64,000 nt of DNA from Eutreptiella sp. 'Long Island Sound 2002' (taxonomy: Eukaryota > Euglenozoa > Euglenophyceae > Eutreptiales > Eutreptiaceae). Each line of letters begins with the position of its first letter. Position 1 is the stretch's first letter. Of the stretch, positions 20,201-31,007 are shown piece after piece. A model generated the notes under the pieces. It was not told the origin of the DNA. It worked only from the letters and a program-made list of their open reading frames with translations, and made no database searches. The stretch lies in NCBI GenBank assembly GCA_964036045.1, contig OZ038402.1, positions 8,634,971 through 8,698,970 on the forward strand, read 5' to 3'. Position numbers and translations under genes: made by a program.

Positions 20201-23200
20201 GGTTGATATACCGGTCGGATCACCGCTCCTGGTTGACAGCCAGGGCGAAATTTTACACACGCGGGAGCCCATGCGTCTTGTCCTGTTTGATGCATCTGGG
20301 CATAAGGACGGTCAGGATAACGATCCTGAGGACACAGACACGCAGCCACAGAACAAGCAGAAGGGAGATAGCACGGATGACTGGGATTTACCCCCTGAGT
20401 CTGTCCCAGGGAAACCTTCGTTTTTTATACAGGACCCCCCCCCAGATTACCACCCTACCCTTATGATGGACAGAACGGAGTCCGACAGATCAGCAGACAG
20501 TTACAGTATACAGGGCATCGAGTCAGAGTTTTGTTATTCCTCTGACTCATCCTTGTCCTCTCAGAATGATCTCCAGCGGATTCCCCGGCAGATGAAGAGA
20601 CGATGGATTAGGACGAAGCAGAAATCCCAGACCACACGGTCAGAAGAGGATTCAGGTACGGAAGACACTCCAGGCCCATCTGATATTTCTGTGTGCAGTG
20701 AGCCTGAATCTGTAAATAATAATTCCACTGGGCAGAATGCAGTATTGCGTACGCGCAAATGGAGGCGCAGACTGCAGTATTGCTCAGAGCTCAAGCATAG
20801 AGTTGGTAGTGGTAAGCGGGAGAAGAGAGGTGTGCAGGTGGTCGGAGACCTTCAACAAGGTCTGGATACTTATCAAACAGGCTCTGCGCATCGACAGTTC
20901 TCCCGCAGCATTAATTCAGTGATTCAGGCGGATGAGGACTGGCCTGAGGGTGAATATTACAGACAGAAATTAATGCAGGATTTTGCGAAAACAGTTTTTA
21001 CTACCAAGCATGTGGACGAGATAGACGCAGCAGCTCAGGCAGCGCGTGGTCAACATGCGAAGGTGCAGTTAAAATTGTTACAGGAACACCCTGGGCCGCG
21101 GGCAGCTAAGCCCATTCGCGCAGTAGGTCTTAGGGAGCAAGTTTTGTTGGAAAAGTTGGAGGATTTCCGCAAACGCGGTATGCTGAGGAAAGCAGAAGGG
21201 GATCCGCAGTGGGTATCCCGTTGTTTTTTGGTACCAAAACCAGGCACCAACAAATGGCGCCTGGTCATCGATTATAGGTACTTAAATTCTTGTCTGGAGG
21301 GGAAAATTTTCCCTTTACCCATAATCGAAGATCAGCTTGCCAATCAGCAAGGCAACTTCATTTTTTCGCTGATCGATTTGGAGGACGGGTTCCACCGAAT
21401 GCATCTTGAGGAGGGATCTAAGCACTTGGCGGCTTTTTGCACTCCTTTTGGTGTATTTGAGTGGAACGTCCTCCCAATGGGAGTAAAAGTGGGGCCTGCA
21501 GCATTTCAGGAAATGGTGCAGCATGTTACACGTAAATGCCCTGCTTCTAGACCGTATATCGCCGTCATTTTATCGTCGTCAGGCAAAAGCCAATTACCCA
21601 CACAACAACGGGACATACCACTGCACGTAAAAATGGAGGATCCTGTAATCCGTGGGGAATCTATTAAACAACATTATCAGGATTTAGTTGCCCTTTTTCA
21701 GGCACTGGAGGAGGCTAAACTCACGGTGAAACCCTCCAAGTGCCATTTATTTAAACGTGTTGTACAGTACGTGGGGCATGTCCTGAAGGGAGGTAAACGG
21801 TACCCCAGCCCAGCCAAAACAGAAGCCCTGGACAAGTGGGATCATACCACTATAAATACAGCAAAAAAACTGAAGGGCTTTCTGGGCTTGGTTGGGTGGT
21901 ACCAAATATATATTCCAGATTTCGCGAAACACGCGGCCCCCCTGATGGAATCCCTTAAAGGGAAATATCAGTACGAGGCGCCAGACCCCCATGCCCCCAA
22001 GAACGACGTTAACCTCCCCGCTAAACGTAAGCGCATAAAACTCACACCTAAGGAAGCTAAAATAACCTGGACCCAGGCTATGATTGATGGCTTCACGCAT
22101 CTCAAGTCTGCGCTGAGCCAGAAAATCAGCCTATATTTGCCACAGCCTGACCAACCCTGGCGCATACGCTGTGATGCCTGCGACTATGCGGTCGGAGGGG
22201 CATTGGAGCAGCGTCAGGATGATGGCAATTGGCATCCAGTGGCCTTTTATTCCCGTAAACTGCAGGGGGAAAAGGCTAATGGCCTTACAAAAAAACGCGA
22301 TACGGGCCAGTATGCCTGGACCCCCCGGGAAAGAGAAACGTATGCCATTGTGTGCTGTCTGCTGAAGTTTCAATCCTGGATAGGTTCCCAGGAAGTAACG
22401 GTGCAGACGGACCACAGTGCCATCGTGAAATGGTACAAAGAGGATCTTTGTACCATTTCGGGGCCAATGGGTCGCAGGGGAAGGTGGCATGAGTTTTTAA
22501 GCCGATTCAATCTTTTTATCGAATATCGGCCGGGAGAGGATAATGAAGGGGCAGATGCCCTTTCTAGATGGGCGTATCCTGCGGGGGAAGCACAGGATAC
22601 AAATTTTCATGGGGGCGATGCGGATTTGCTGGGGTGGACTGAGGCAGAGCGTGCTGAAAGGGACAGGGCAAGGTCAGCGTTACAGGACAAGTATCCTGAT
22701 GATTTCGCTGCAGTGCATCCTGATACGGAGCATTATTCAGACGTGTGTCACTTGACTGATTGCTATAGGACGCACATGCGGCGTGTGCATTCACTTCAGG
22801 TTCAGTACCTCGAAAGCAAAAGGTCAAAAGCATACGTCAGTCAGGATGGCCGGATGCATGAGACACTTACAGGTCTGTTTCAGCATGTAGTGCCTGGTGT
22901 GTGTACAGGGAATGAGCAGTGTGCTCACGACGATTTGACTGGTCCAGGTTTCTCAGTCAGCGAGCGACAGAAAGGTCAGAGCAAACTGTCGCGCCCCATG
23001 CGACGACAGTTGAGATTCCTTCGTGCCCAGACTGCAGTGGCGTCGGGTGGTAATTCTTTACAGGATCTCAGCTGGCACATGCCTGGGGCAGTAAACCTGG
23101 CAGTCAACAGTGCCCGGACTATTAAAATCCCCCCAGCGGTGAAAATTTTGAACGAGGACTGGTCAGACCATTATATGGTTGACCCTTTTTTTGCTCCGCA

Positions 23201-24854
23201 TTGGCCTGAGATTAAACGTGAGAGTTTCTGGACCATAGGGGACACCGATTATGTGTTGCATGAAGGCAAAATACGAGCCGATGGCCGTATCTGTGTTCCC
23301 CTGCATCTTGTTGGTCCAGTTATAAAGGCAGTGCATGCATATGCGCATCCCGGTGTAAAAAAAACTAAGGAAATGTTTGACCGCAAGTACACCACACATC
23401 TGAAGTCCAGGGATTTAAAAGCGAAAATCGCAGCGGAGGTAAACTCTTGTCAAGTGTGTCAGGCGGTGAAGGGGAGAAAAGGTCTCCAGCCTGAGGTCAA
23501 TCATCCGTATCCCATTCCGGAGTATCCTTTTTCTTCAATTTGTATTGATTTTTTGGAGTTGTCGGACTGCGTTTCTCAGGGAAAAGCATATAATAATGTG
23601 ATGATTGTAGTCTGCCGTTTGACTGGCTATATATTAGCAGTTCCCTGTGACAAGTCACTGACCGCTACACAGTTGGCACACCTTTTTCTGGAGCGGGTGG
23701 TTGGTTTTATGGGCCTGCCCCAGCAAATTTTTTCAGACCATGACCATTTGGTCACTGCGAAATTTTTTCAGACACTATGCCAATTATGTGGCATTGATAT
23801 GAAGCAGTCGCCTATATATAGACCGCGGTCAAACGGCAGGGCAGAGCGTGCTGTACAGGTCATTGTTGATTCGTTACGTAAATTTTTGGAGCAAACGTCC
23901 AAAAAGCGGTGGGTGGAACTACTCCCGCTAGCCACGTGGACAGCAAATGACGTGCCGGGCCCTGTACATGGGTACTCTGCGCACCAGCTCGTGTTTGGGC
24001 GCAACCCTATCGGGTTCGGTGACTGTCCGCCAGTCATCCCTGAACATGGTTCGGCAGATGCTGTTTCTTTCTTTAAAAGACTGGCACAGGACCGGTTGCA
24101 CGTACGGGATGCATTGACTAAAATACATAAGAAATTATGCACCCAGTTTGAGTCTGAGCATCCCCTGCATGTATATCAGGCAGGCGAAAGGGTGTGGTAT
24201 AGAAGGCATAAAAAGCAGGACAATTCCAAGCTAAATCGTGTGTGGGAGGGGCCTGGGGAGATATTAGAACGGAGAGGCTGCAGTCAGTACAGGGTTGCTA
24301 CGAGTCGCGGTGAGGTCATCCTGGATGGCATGCGGTTGAAACCGTATCTCCCCCCTCATGATCTAAATGGCAAGGAACCGCCGTTACATTATTATACAGA
24401 CAGTGAGTTCTTAGTGGACTCTGAAAAATACATCATCGAAGACATAGTGGGACACACGAAGGTCGGGAGGGGGAAGAATAGACATATACAGTGGGAGGTC
24501 AAATATAAAGGCTTCCCAGATACAGAGTTTCAGCCTGCATCGGCGTTTATGCACGACATAAACGAGACCTGGACCAAATACAATGCAAAACATAAAATCG
24601 ATTTGAGGTTAGCGGATATACGGTTCATTGCCTCCAGACCCCATACCCTCCATGATTGTGTACACAGATGGCAGACGGGGATGCAATGGGTTCAATCCCA
24701 GGAGGAGCACGAGTGGGTCAGGTTGTTGCGCGCGGCGGCAAGGGTGCGAGCTCAGCTTCCTCAGTTTGTCCCTGTGTTTACTGCAAATGTGCACCAGATC
24801 CGACAGGTCAGGAGCGTGGGACAATATCGTCAGAGGTACGACTCACAGCCATGA
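17232..24854 (+). CDS. pol: Element B Pol: protease, dUTPase, MT-like, reverse transcriptase, RNase H, integrase, chromodomain
   Basis: The frame is open for over 2,500 codons; the first ATG is at 17304 (residue 1 below). Protease DTG at 85-87. A Cys/His cluster (CLTPGCDKQGC..CPEC, about 280-315) may bind zinc. A dUTPase spans about 428-554 with all five family motifs: GSAAYDIYAA, GQIKSRSGL, AGTIDQDCRG, GDRIAQMVL, RGEAGFVSTG. A DIRS-MT-like domain (DVFSSKN; HPPA at 923-926) lies at 883-1000. Reverse transcriptase starts near 1290; its usual YIDD box reads YIAV at 1418-1421, so both catalytic Asp are lost. RNase H (1619-1760), integrase with HHCC and D-D-E (about 2006-2200) and a chromodomain (2376-2415) look intact. 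It ends TGA. Expression is probably by readthrough of the gag TAG at 17229. Confidence 0.92.
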   Translation, partial: RPGKYRCRLPPKRWYNWRQPTSALMPEPAQIQQRKAIRLDVSAVLQKIRERPAEISTLNFDDTVVEMLRPPRKWRRKSGKEPLELVVQAKLQFPDDVGVADMAVPTLVDTGCQVLILAGFELFSTAVLQKAPQPIVLVHAGRSTISGGQMGVFVTLSIPVITPDGIRIFKCINAFVHVADIGPRLIVGYPFLLQYGLAVVPGQPGLVQIPDRLIRRKPTRRYQHVHDVIGACSASMTASVSQESIPQTRCQNIQAETPGIMFTPDQTSGTVSQQGSREEQTVTRQRESGVHFSEVPIFYFISECLTPGCDKQGCTMHTTRHFRVRFRCPECDPVKHEKSYLENKAREMGQRVRRINETCRKGVQQMSITVPPLSLESAERAGTTPDSPRMEPPLSPPLAPRNPDTFESPRDCSSWIPQGQNFVNSAALPALLSQYTSSVRPKVRRLTERAVMPTRATPGSAAYDIYAAGPTTVPARGQALVDTDLAMELPRHVYGQIKSRSGLTTRNRITVQAGTIDQDCRGHVIVVMVNDSDQNFPVRQGDRIAQMVLELHLTPEVQQVIELDSTTRGEAGFVSTGVSGQPPGVQMDQNTPPDSPPTSLNPDSVSAYHAPHTNLQHIFSVVLRCFYWLCVEKSEKGSGGVKSSGSSVCRTPEPVTPNGAHTVPPLPKVEEMAMAFMCLMSSLQRRGDSQYFPQTEGVYPPVPEQNSQVLVPRTVGSSPEATSSVAAKHAECAERLLHAVLSDEVVPEFTAMDAGSRGQTESGGWDRDCSPIPYAPDEFMGKWGFPRVETNAALVGPREYAMREVCHFQALDLWADPEGFAGTGYNVQRVTAGQSWLRGKGDSDAKTDSMHLRLLRESRVRQDGSVLHVLKQARRRKLRVLRQEVAPVSLRLDVFRRIDEWMRSIGDDFIFTVDVFSSKNMAKPPRFWNSMRDGLHQPWKGEVLWLHPPAERWAECVPKILVDEARGVAVMPTRKEHGWWWAMGEVALDWVDIPVGSPLLVDSQGEILHTREPMRLVLFDASGHKDGQDNDPEDTDTQPQNKQKGDSTDDWDLPPESVPGKPSFFIQDPPPDYHPTLMMDRTESDRSADSYSIQGIESEFCYSSDSSLSSQNDLQRIPRQMKRRWIRTKQKSQTTRSEEDSGTEDTPGPSDISVCSEPESVNNNSTGQNAVLRTRKWRRRLQYCSELKHRVGSGKREKRGVQVVGDLQQGLDTYQTGSAHRQFSRSINSVIQADEDWPEGEYYRQKLMQDFAKTVFTTKHVDEIDAAAQAARGQHAKVQLKLLQEHPGPRAAKPIRAVGLREQVLLEKLEDFRKRGMLRKAEGDPQWVSRCFLVPKPGTNKWRLVIDYRYLNSCLEGKIFPLPIIEDQLANQQGNFIFSLIDLEDGFHRMHLEEGSKHLAAFCTPFGVFEWNVLPMGVKVGPAAFQEMVQHVTRKCPASRPYIAVILSSSGKSQLPTQQRDIPLHVKMEDPVIRGESIKQHYQDLVALFQALEEAKLTVKPSKCHLFKRVVQYVGHVLKGGKRYPSPAKTEALDKWDHTTINTAKKLKGFLGLVGWYQIYIPDFAKHAAPLMESLKGKYQYEAPDPHAPKNDVNLPAKRKRIKLTPKEAKITWTQAMIDGFTHLKSALSQKISLYLPQPDQPWRIRCDACDYAVGGALEQRQDDGNWHPVAFYSRKLQGEKANGLTKKRDTGQYAWTPRERETYAIVCCLLKFQSWIGSQEVTVQTDHSAIVKWYKEDLCTISGPMGRRGRWHEFLSRFNLFIEYRPGEDNEGADALSRWAYPAGEAQDTNFHGGDADLLGWTEAERAERDRARSALQDKYPDDFAAVHPDTEHYSDVCHLTDCYRTHMRRVHSLQVQYLESKRSKAYVSQDGRMHETLTGLFQHVVPGVCTGNEQCAHDDLTGPGFSVSERQKGQSKLSRPMRRQLRFLRAQTAVASGGNSLQDLSWHMPGAVNLAVNSARTIKIPPAVKILNEDWSDHYMVDPFFAPHWPEIKRESFWTIGDTDYVLHEGKIRADGRICVPLHLVGPVIKAVHAYAHPGVKKTKEMFDRKYTTHLKSRDLKAKIAAEVNSCQVCQAVKGRKGLQPEVNHPYPIPEYPFSSICIDFLELSDCVSQGKAYNNVMIVVCRLTGYILAVPCDKSLTATQLAHLFLERVVGFMGLPQQIFSDHDHLVTAKFFQTLCQLCGIDMKQSPIYRPRSNGRAERAVQVIVDSLRKFLEQTSKKRWVELLPLATWTANDVPGPVHGYSAHQLVFGRNPIGFGDCPPVIPEHGSADAVSFFKRLAQDRLHVRDALTKIHKKLCTQFESEHPLHVYQAGERVWYRRHKKQDNSKLNRVWEGPGEILERRGCSQYRVATSRGEVILDGMRLKPYLPPHDLNGKEPPLHYYTDSEFLVDSEKYIIEDIVGHTKVGRGKNRHIQWEVKYKGFPDTEFQPASAFMHDINETWTKYNAKHKIDLRLADIRFIASRPHTLHDCVHRWQTGMQWVQSQEEHEWVRLLRAAARVRAQLPQFVPVFTANVHQIRQVRSVGQYRQRYDSQP

Positions 24855-25761
24855 GGTCAGATATGTCTGGTGCATGCATGTTTGTATGTTTGGTGTTTGT
24901 GCATACGACGTTACGCTTCTTTTGTTATTGCGCGGTCTGCAGTGGTCTTCAGTCAGTCATGGATTGCCTGGGCGTCAGACATGCCAAACAGGAGGATGCG
25001 TCGCTGTGACGACGTTGAGTAACAATTGGAGGCCTGTAGACATTGTCTTGGCGCCCAAGGTCCATAGCTGACGATTTACTGCGACCCCCCCCCCCCCCTC
25101 CCTCTGTGTGATGTTACCTGTCTGGGGTGGAGTGAGTGAGTTATGAAGGGTGGCCTAGCACCCGCACCCCACAAACCCTTACCCTCACCCCCCCTTGTAT
25201 CTTTCATTGATTTCACTGAGCATTAAAAGGCCACAGCCTATGTTATTCGGAGAACAACCTCCATAACACTGACCAGTGATTGGGCACTGGAAGAGTTTAA
25301 AAAAGGGTTTTCTATGGAAGGCCGTTTGCTCATGGTAAGTTAGTACCCCCCGCGACTGTTTTCTATTTTTCCCAGAGGAGATACCCTCTTTGGTGGGGCT
25401 GACTGCCCACAGAAGCCAGCGGACAGAAAGGGGAGCCCATCCTTTACTATTTTTTTCCGGAGCACTGGCACTGTAGGCCGACCTGGCAGTGGGTTAACGG
25501 ACACGTAACCCCAGGAAGGGCAGTGCTACCTCGGAACCCGGACTCTCCCTGCCTGTGCTTCTTTGCAGTATGTCTGTGTTGGGTTTTGATGCTTTGTGTT
25601 TGACAGGTTGAGTGCAGACTACCATTTATCTGGTGACGTTGTGATGACAGCGCTGCAGATATGCTCTTCTTTCCCTTGTGTAATATAGCATGTAGTGCTT
25701 GTTTGAACGAACCGCGATCAGTCCTCCACATTGAGTGGTTTTTCAGCCATTATCATGGCTT
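24855..25761 (+). other. Element B 3' untranslated region
   Basis: No gene seen. It contains a C-run at about 25086-25100 and ends at the polypurine tract. Short frames here overlap the end of pol in other frames. Confidence 0.6.
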
Positions 25762-25771
25762 AGGAAGGGGG
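25762..25771 (+). promoter_or_regulatory. Polypurine tract of element B
   Basis: AGGAAGGGGG directly precedes TGTAATGTG, the inverted match of the LTR end CATTACA. This fixes the true start of the 3' LTR. Confidence 0.85.
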
Positions 25772-26624
25772 TGTAATGTGTAGTACTGAATGCCGACAGA
25801 TCGCTGTAGAATACTGACAGATGGCCGCTGATTGCAGACAGATCGTCGCGCCTGAGGGTCGCGCTACAGGAATGTAAGTCGCGACGACCAGAGATTGTCA
25901 GGAATGAAGAGAGAAGAAAGGAATTACAGGTAAATTTGGAATCTTTTAATAGTCAGCGAGTTGCATGGATCGTTTCGATTCCAATGCTGCTTCACTGACA
26001 GGTGCGAGAAGCAAATGAGATTCCAGGGTACATGGAGTGAAACACCTCCTTTCCCCTATGTACTTCACTTGCAATGTCATTTTGTCATGTGGTCATTCAA
26101 ACATGATGTGCATATGAATTTAGATTCATTGATATATGACATTTGTGGCAAGAATAATCGTTTGGGGAAGACTCGCTTTCGTATAGAATAAATATTATGC
26201 ATGGCATGTTTTCATAAGTGAGTTCGCTTCTCCTTTGCGTTAAGAGAGAAGGCTTGATTGTATTTTGCACATGTGTGTGCTCCTTTGTTGTGCAGGATCG
26301 TGTATTTACAATATTTTATCAATTGAATTCATCAAATTCAATTCAATTCAATTCAAGTCAATTCAAGTCGATTCAATTCAACTCCGAGTTCATCCCTAAA
26401 CTAACTGGGAAGTGGAGCTTCTTCAAACACGGATCGTGGGACTCATCCAAGTACGCTTTCAGTCATTTTGTTGTCTTGTTGAGTGTCAGGGGTCTCGATT
26501 GAGGTTGGAGTTATTTTCAATTTTTATTGTAAAAGGAGATTTATTTTTATTTCAAAATGGAGCCCATTAGCGATAGTGAAGCTACAATGGAACGTGTTAG
26601 TAAAGATAGCACAAGTACATTACA
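25772..26624 (+). repeat. Element B 3' LTR, complete, 853 bp
   Basis: Starts TGTAATG and ends CATTACA, a 7-bp terminal inverted repeat. Positions 25955-26624 match the truncated 5' LTR. Near its end it encodes the first residues of gag, with ATG at 26557 and a second in-frame ATG at 26587. Confidence 0.9.
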
Positions 26625-26895
26625 CCCTCTTGTACCAGCCAGTATTTGAGCGTACTCGCACGTCCTCATCGGAGTTGATCTCCTTGGGCGCCCCATAGAC
26701 ACAAAACCACTCCTCCAGGAGTATCTTGATAGTCTCCTCCCCGGTAATGTGCTTCGTACATGGGAACACCCTGGTAAACCTGGTCAACCCACAGGTTACC
26801 ACGAGGGCAAAGTTATAGCCCCCGAACTTCGGCATCTCCGTGTAGTCCACGTATAGAACACTGTTAGCACAGTGAGGGATGGGCAGGGTCGGTAG
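26625..26895 (-). pseudogene. pol: Element D integrase core, N-terminal half, cut by element B
   Basis: The frame carries VDYTEMPKFGGYNF (first catalytic Asp) and EINSDEDVRVRSNTGWYKRV (second catalytic Asp), then ends at the B 3' LTR. The third residue, Glu, lies at about 12,470 on the other side of B. A one-base shift near 26895 separates this frame from the RNase H/zinc-finger frame upstream. Confidence 0.85.
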
Positions 26896-27776
26896 AGACC
26901 TCTGTCCCTGATATCCCCTGGTTTACAGGACCTGCACGGGCACTTGTCCACGATAGGCTGAAGGGTTTTCCGCAGTTGGTCGTCAGTCCATGTAGTGTGG
27001 AACCACTGCTTGAACAGCCTCAGGGTACGGTCAGCACCCACATAACCGCTGGACTCATGGGTCCACTTCAGCAGCGCGGGGACTCTGTCACTAGGCACCA
27101 CGATGCGGTCCTCGTGCCAGAGGTAGCTCTTGTCCCTCTTCCACTGGTCTTGGTTGACCAGGAGGGGTTCAAGGCGTTTCTCCAGGCGCTTGTAGATATC
27201 CCCAAACTCCTTCAGGTACTCCGATTGTTGGAGTCCATCCAGGGGGCGTATCATCGTCATGTTGAGGTCCAAGTGGACGTCCATACGGCTGAACGCCTCC
27301 TTAGCCAGCGCTTCAGACCGGGCACCAATCGGGGCGTCGGAGTTGTTGCGGCTGATGTAGTCGGCACACTCGTTCTTCACTCCCTGGATATGGTGTACCG
27401 TCAGCCGTAGTTGACTGAGGTGAGTCCACCAGCGCCGTAGCTTGGCCTTCTCAGGTGGGGGACCCTTCTGGAGACTGCGGACCGGTTCTTGGTCGCACAT
27501 CCAGACCACAGGGTTACTCCCCAACAGTCGTGCTTGTGAGGATAGCACCAGCATACCCGCGAGCAATTCCTGCTCACAGGTGGAGTAGTTCCCCCTGGCC
27601 TGGTTCCACTTCCAGTTCCAGTGGCCCAGAGGTACTAGGACCCACTTGTCGTCAGGGTAGCTGTGCTTGAGGGTTCCATCTCGGTTGAGACCTTCCGTCC
27701 CCCATTGAGAAATGGCCGAGTCGAACTCCTCCTCCTCTTGTGCTTGCCATTGGAACAACGTTCCACCACCCCCCAC
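26796..27776 (-). pseudogene. pol: Element D RNase H and integrase zinc-binding domain
   Basis: The frame begins inside RNase H (GGGGTLFQWQAQEEEEF) and contains VVWMCDQEPVRSL and NECADYISRN, the usual RNase H motifs. It then has the integrase HHCC domain (THESSGYVGADRTLRLF ... CPCRSC). It shifts out of frame after the zinc domain (about 26895). Its true 5' continuation is the reverse transcriptase at 45056-47599; the piece directly upstream (27693-28229) repeats the end of that domain and has an extra C near 27790 that breaks the frame. Confidence 0.85.
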
Positions 27777-28229
27777 ATTGCTGGCGTCCGGTCACCAGGA
27801 TAATCTCCCCTTGTGCGCTAGGCACGCCCAAGCACTTAGCGTTGGCTACCTTGTCTTTGAGCTCCTCAAACGCTTGTTGCTCTTGTGGGCCCCAGCGCCA
27901 AGTAGTACTCTTCTTGATCAAGTCCGTCAGAACGGCGCTGGTGTAGGTGAAGTTTTTGATGTGGCGGCGATAGAAGTTGCACGCCCCAATGAAACTGCGT
28001 ACATCATGAAGTCCTTTCTTGGGGTCTTCGTGTCGTACCTTGGCATCCATCAGGGGTTTGGCCTTAGAGGCCGCTGGGGTCCACCACCCATAGCCAACGT
28101 CAAACCCCAGGTACTGCATGGTCTCCTGCATGAACTCACACTTCTCCAGCTTGAGTCGTGTGTGGTTCTCCTGGCAGACCGCAAAGAACTCACCCAAAAG
28201 GATTAGGTGATCCTCCTGGGTATTGGTCC
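27693..28229 (-). repeat. 537-bp duplication of element D (end of reverse transcriptase), left copy
   Basis: Matches 45056-45591 with a handful of substitutions and one extra base. It encodes the reverse transcriptase thumb/connection region (NTQEDHLILLGEFFAVCQEN). The two copies bracket element C exactly. Confidence 0.9.
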
Positions 28230-28231
28230 GC

Positions 28232-31007
28232 TGCGGTGACACGCACAGGTGAGCAGGCAGGCAAAGCACTACGCTCACAAGGGCATCAATACGCTCGTGT
28301 CATGTGACAAAGCGTTTCAGGATCCTTGCCACTCTGCAACAAGGAACGAAAGTATGTACAGCAACACATCAGGATATGTACACATGGGGTTAAGACTGGA
28401 CTGGGGTAAGGGCATCACAGGACAATAGACACTCAGTCCTAACTCGTATCCCAATCCCAGGTCCGACCCTCTCAGTGGCTGGTGGGGGCGGGGGCTCAAA
28501 CACAACCCATGCCCTGCTCAGTCCGGACCCTGAAACCCTGCCAATAGGGGAGGTGTCCCGCCCAGCCACAGGCGAGTTCCTGGGAACCAAGGTGCTCCAA
28601 GGCCAACCGACAGTCGCTCCCCCTGCTCCCTGAATGGCAGCTCCCAACTCCACTCTGAGCCAGAGATATGGCCCCGCCATTATCCCCTAGGAGTTGGTAG
28701 CCGAAAATGGGCTGTGTCAGCCCAAACTGATATTAGCTCCGAAAACTCCAAAATTGACCCCTCGTCCGGACCCGCCAGAGGTAGGGACGAGGCGACTGAC
28801 CCTATGCCCTTCGCATACGAATTCCCTGGAGCCCTCACCCAACCTGGTTCCCTCTGAGGTCCCGGCATCAGGGCACCACGGGTTCGTCACGTGGGGTCAT
28901 GATTGCCAAAATGGCAAAATCGGCCGTCTCGGGCGACCGTCCAGGGTAGGAAATCTTGGCGATATTGACGCGCCAAGCCTTGATTCACAACCCTTGATAT
29001 CCCCTTTGGTCCCATGCCCTGGGTTATCGCTTGCTGTCACGCCGGCTGCTTACTGTTCACCGAGGGGATGACCACACGGACGGGGCAGAAAGCGACATGC
29101 GGTGCAAAGGGGGGATCGTGGATCGCACCAAAAGTTGAATAACTCCGGATGAGCCGGAGGAGCAAATACGAAACTCAATGGCGTTCAACCCTTGGTCATA
29201 TGCTACAATATTCGCGATTCCTTCCTGGCTAGATCGCCTGCCCTATGGAGATATGGTAATTCCAATATGGCACACAAAGGCAAAAACAGCGAAATTTGGC
29301 CAAAGTGGCCCGCACTCATGATTCCATATCTCCATGGCCACGTCGAGGATCCTTTCAACCAAAGATGCTATGGACACATGGGACTTAGGTCCCAATATAT
29401 GCCACTTGCCAACCCTCATGATCGCCTCTAGCTATTTTTCCCATTGGAGGGAAAGTGATACGCAAATGGGGCAGAATGACAACATACCCCAAATTGGGTG
29501 ACTCACAACTCTCCCATCGAGAGGAGAGGTCACATGGGGAAACATCCCATTCGATGCGGGTTTATGTGCCCTCTCCTAATTGCCCTTACCCTTGGTCAAG
29601 TGGCGCACGCAACCTCGGGGGTGAAATCAGGGGGAGAAGGAGTTTGTGGCCATTTTGGGCAAAACGGCCAAAATTCACCCAAAAGTGGTCCCTCCAAATA
29701 TCGTATCTCCGTATCGCAAGAGAAAGGAGCCTCGGGCTTTTGCATGGATGCAAACCGAAGCTCTGCTTCCCTTTTGCGATAAGGGTTGAAGTTCAAAGCA
29801 ATCCTTGAAGCACACTATTTATGGGAAAAAGTGCGTATATCGGCGATATTGGCATGAATATATCTTTGGGATCTTGAAGAGCAAAAATATGAGTAAACAC
29901 TTTTGGAGTAGGCCCATAGTAGGTGCTTTCAAATATGCACACTATAGTTAGATTGTCTCCGCCCACTCGTGTCATTAGTGCTTGCATATGAGCGCGTGTG
30001 CAAAGAGGCAATGTGGCACGCGTGCTCAAAAGGCGTAATTATATAAACTAGAAGACAAGGTTCTAAAAATCAACCAAGCCATCCACGATGTCCTCCGTGG
30101 TCTCTACTTTACATATTGCCTTCTTTCGAGGCTCATCTCCCCATAGGCTTCGAATACGAGCCTCGGGAGTTTGGCCATTTTGGCCTAATTTTCGACCAAA
30201 ACTTGCCCTTTTTCGAAAATAGAGTTTTGGTACGCATTGAATTGCGTGGAGCCATCGTTGAGTTGGTTGGAAAAACAAAAATGGCTTCGGGCCTTTGGTC
30301 TTAGGAGCATTGTGTTCGGTCATTAACGTTCATGCTCACAAGGCCACAAAGTTAGCGTTTGCGCACGCAAACGACTTGGGTTTGCGAGACCCATAGGCTG
30401 CCTAAAACACCGCCATTGCCCGCTTCCCTATACAAGATGATATGCCCGCGTGAAAGGGGCATGGATGAGAGACATGGGGGGGAGATGTAGGGTTCCGTCC
30501 GAACTCATGGTCCTTGAGAAGCATGAGTTCGCACGATCGACGGAAAGCCTTGCGCGCTGATTTTCTCGAAAACGCAACGGCGAAAAATTCTGGTGAACAC
30601 ACCAGATGAAAGTACATTAAATACCCTCTAGATTCCGCCCTTGAGTTCTCTTAGAACCTCAAAGGTACCCGAGAAAAGTCCAGAACAAAACTCGCCACGG
30701 AGAAGCGACGAAGGCGCGCGAACAGGCGACATCAGGCGGCGATTTCACGACAATTAGAAATCGCGGTAGAAATCGGGTATTTTACCGATTTCTGACCGAA
30801 AATCGATCAAGACAATAAAACCACGGTAATTCTACATCGCTTTATTGGTTAGAAATCAGATTCCAGATTTCACGGGTTAGAGAACAGGGACGTCAACGGC
30901 TTCCGCACGGGTGTGACGGCTCGCAGGCCTCTGGGCCATGGGCCATAACGGGTGTGACGGCTCACAGGCCTCCGGGCCATGGGCCATAGGTTCTGGGTAC
31001 CGCTTCA
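28232..31007 (-). repeat. Element C 3' LTR, 2,776 bp
   Basis: Plus strand starts TGCGGTGACACG and ends GGTACCGCTTCA. It matches 42255-45055 over its full length with scattered differences and a roughly 25-bp gap near 29797. Two 41-bp tandem units lie at 30909-30990. A GGCCATTTTGG / CCAAAATGGC-type motif recurs (near 28905, 29297, 29646, 30171). No convincing gene inside. Confidence 0.92.

Larger units (their letters stand above)
12502..26624 (+). mobile_element. Element B: dUTPase-bearing Ty3/gypsy-like retrotransposon, plus strand
   Basis: 14.1 kb. Order: 5' LTR (truncated) 12502-13171, primer site 13172, gag 13104-17231 with in-frame stops, pol 17232-24854, polypurine tract 25762-25771, 3' LTR 25772-26624. 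It is inserted in the integrase of element D. No target duplication is visible because the 5' LTR has lost its first 183 bp together with adjacent D sequence. Confidence 0.9.

Noticed and set aside
28390-30323. Small frames inside the element C LTRs (also at 42414-44403)
   Set aside because: They occur in both LTRs but show no domain and differ by frame-changing indels; treated as non-coding.
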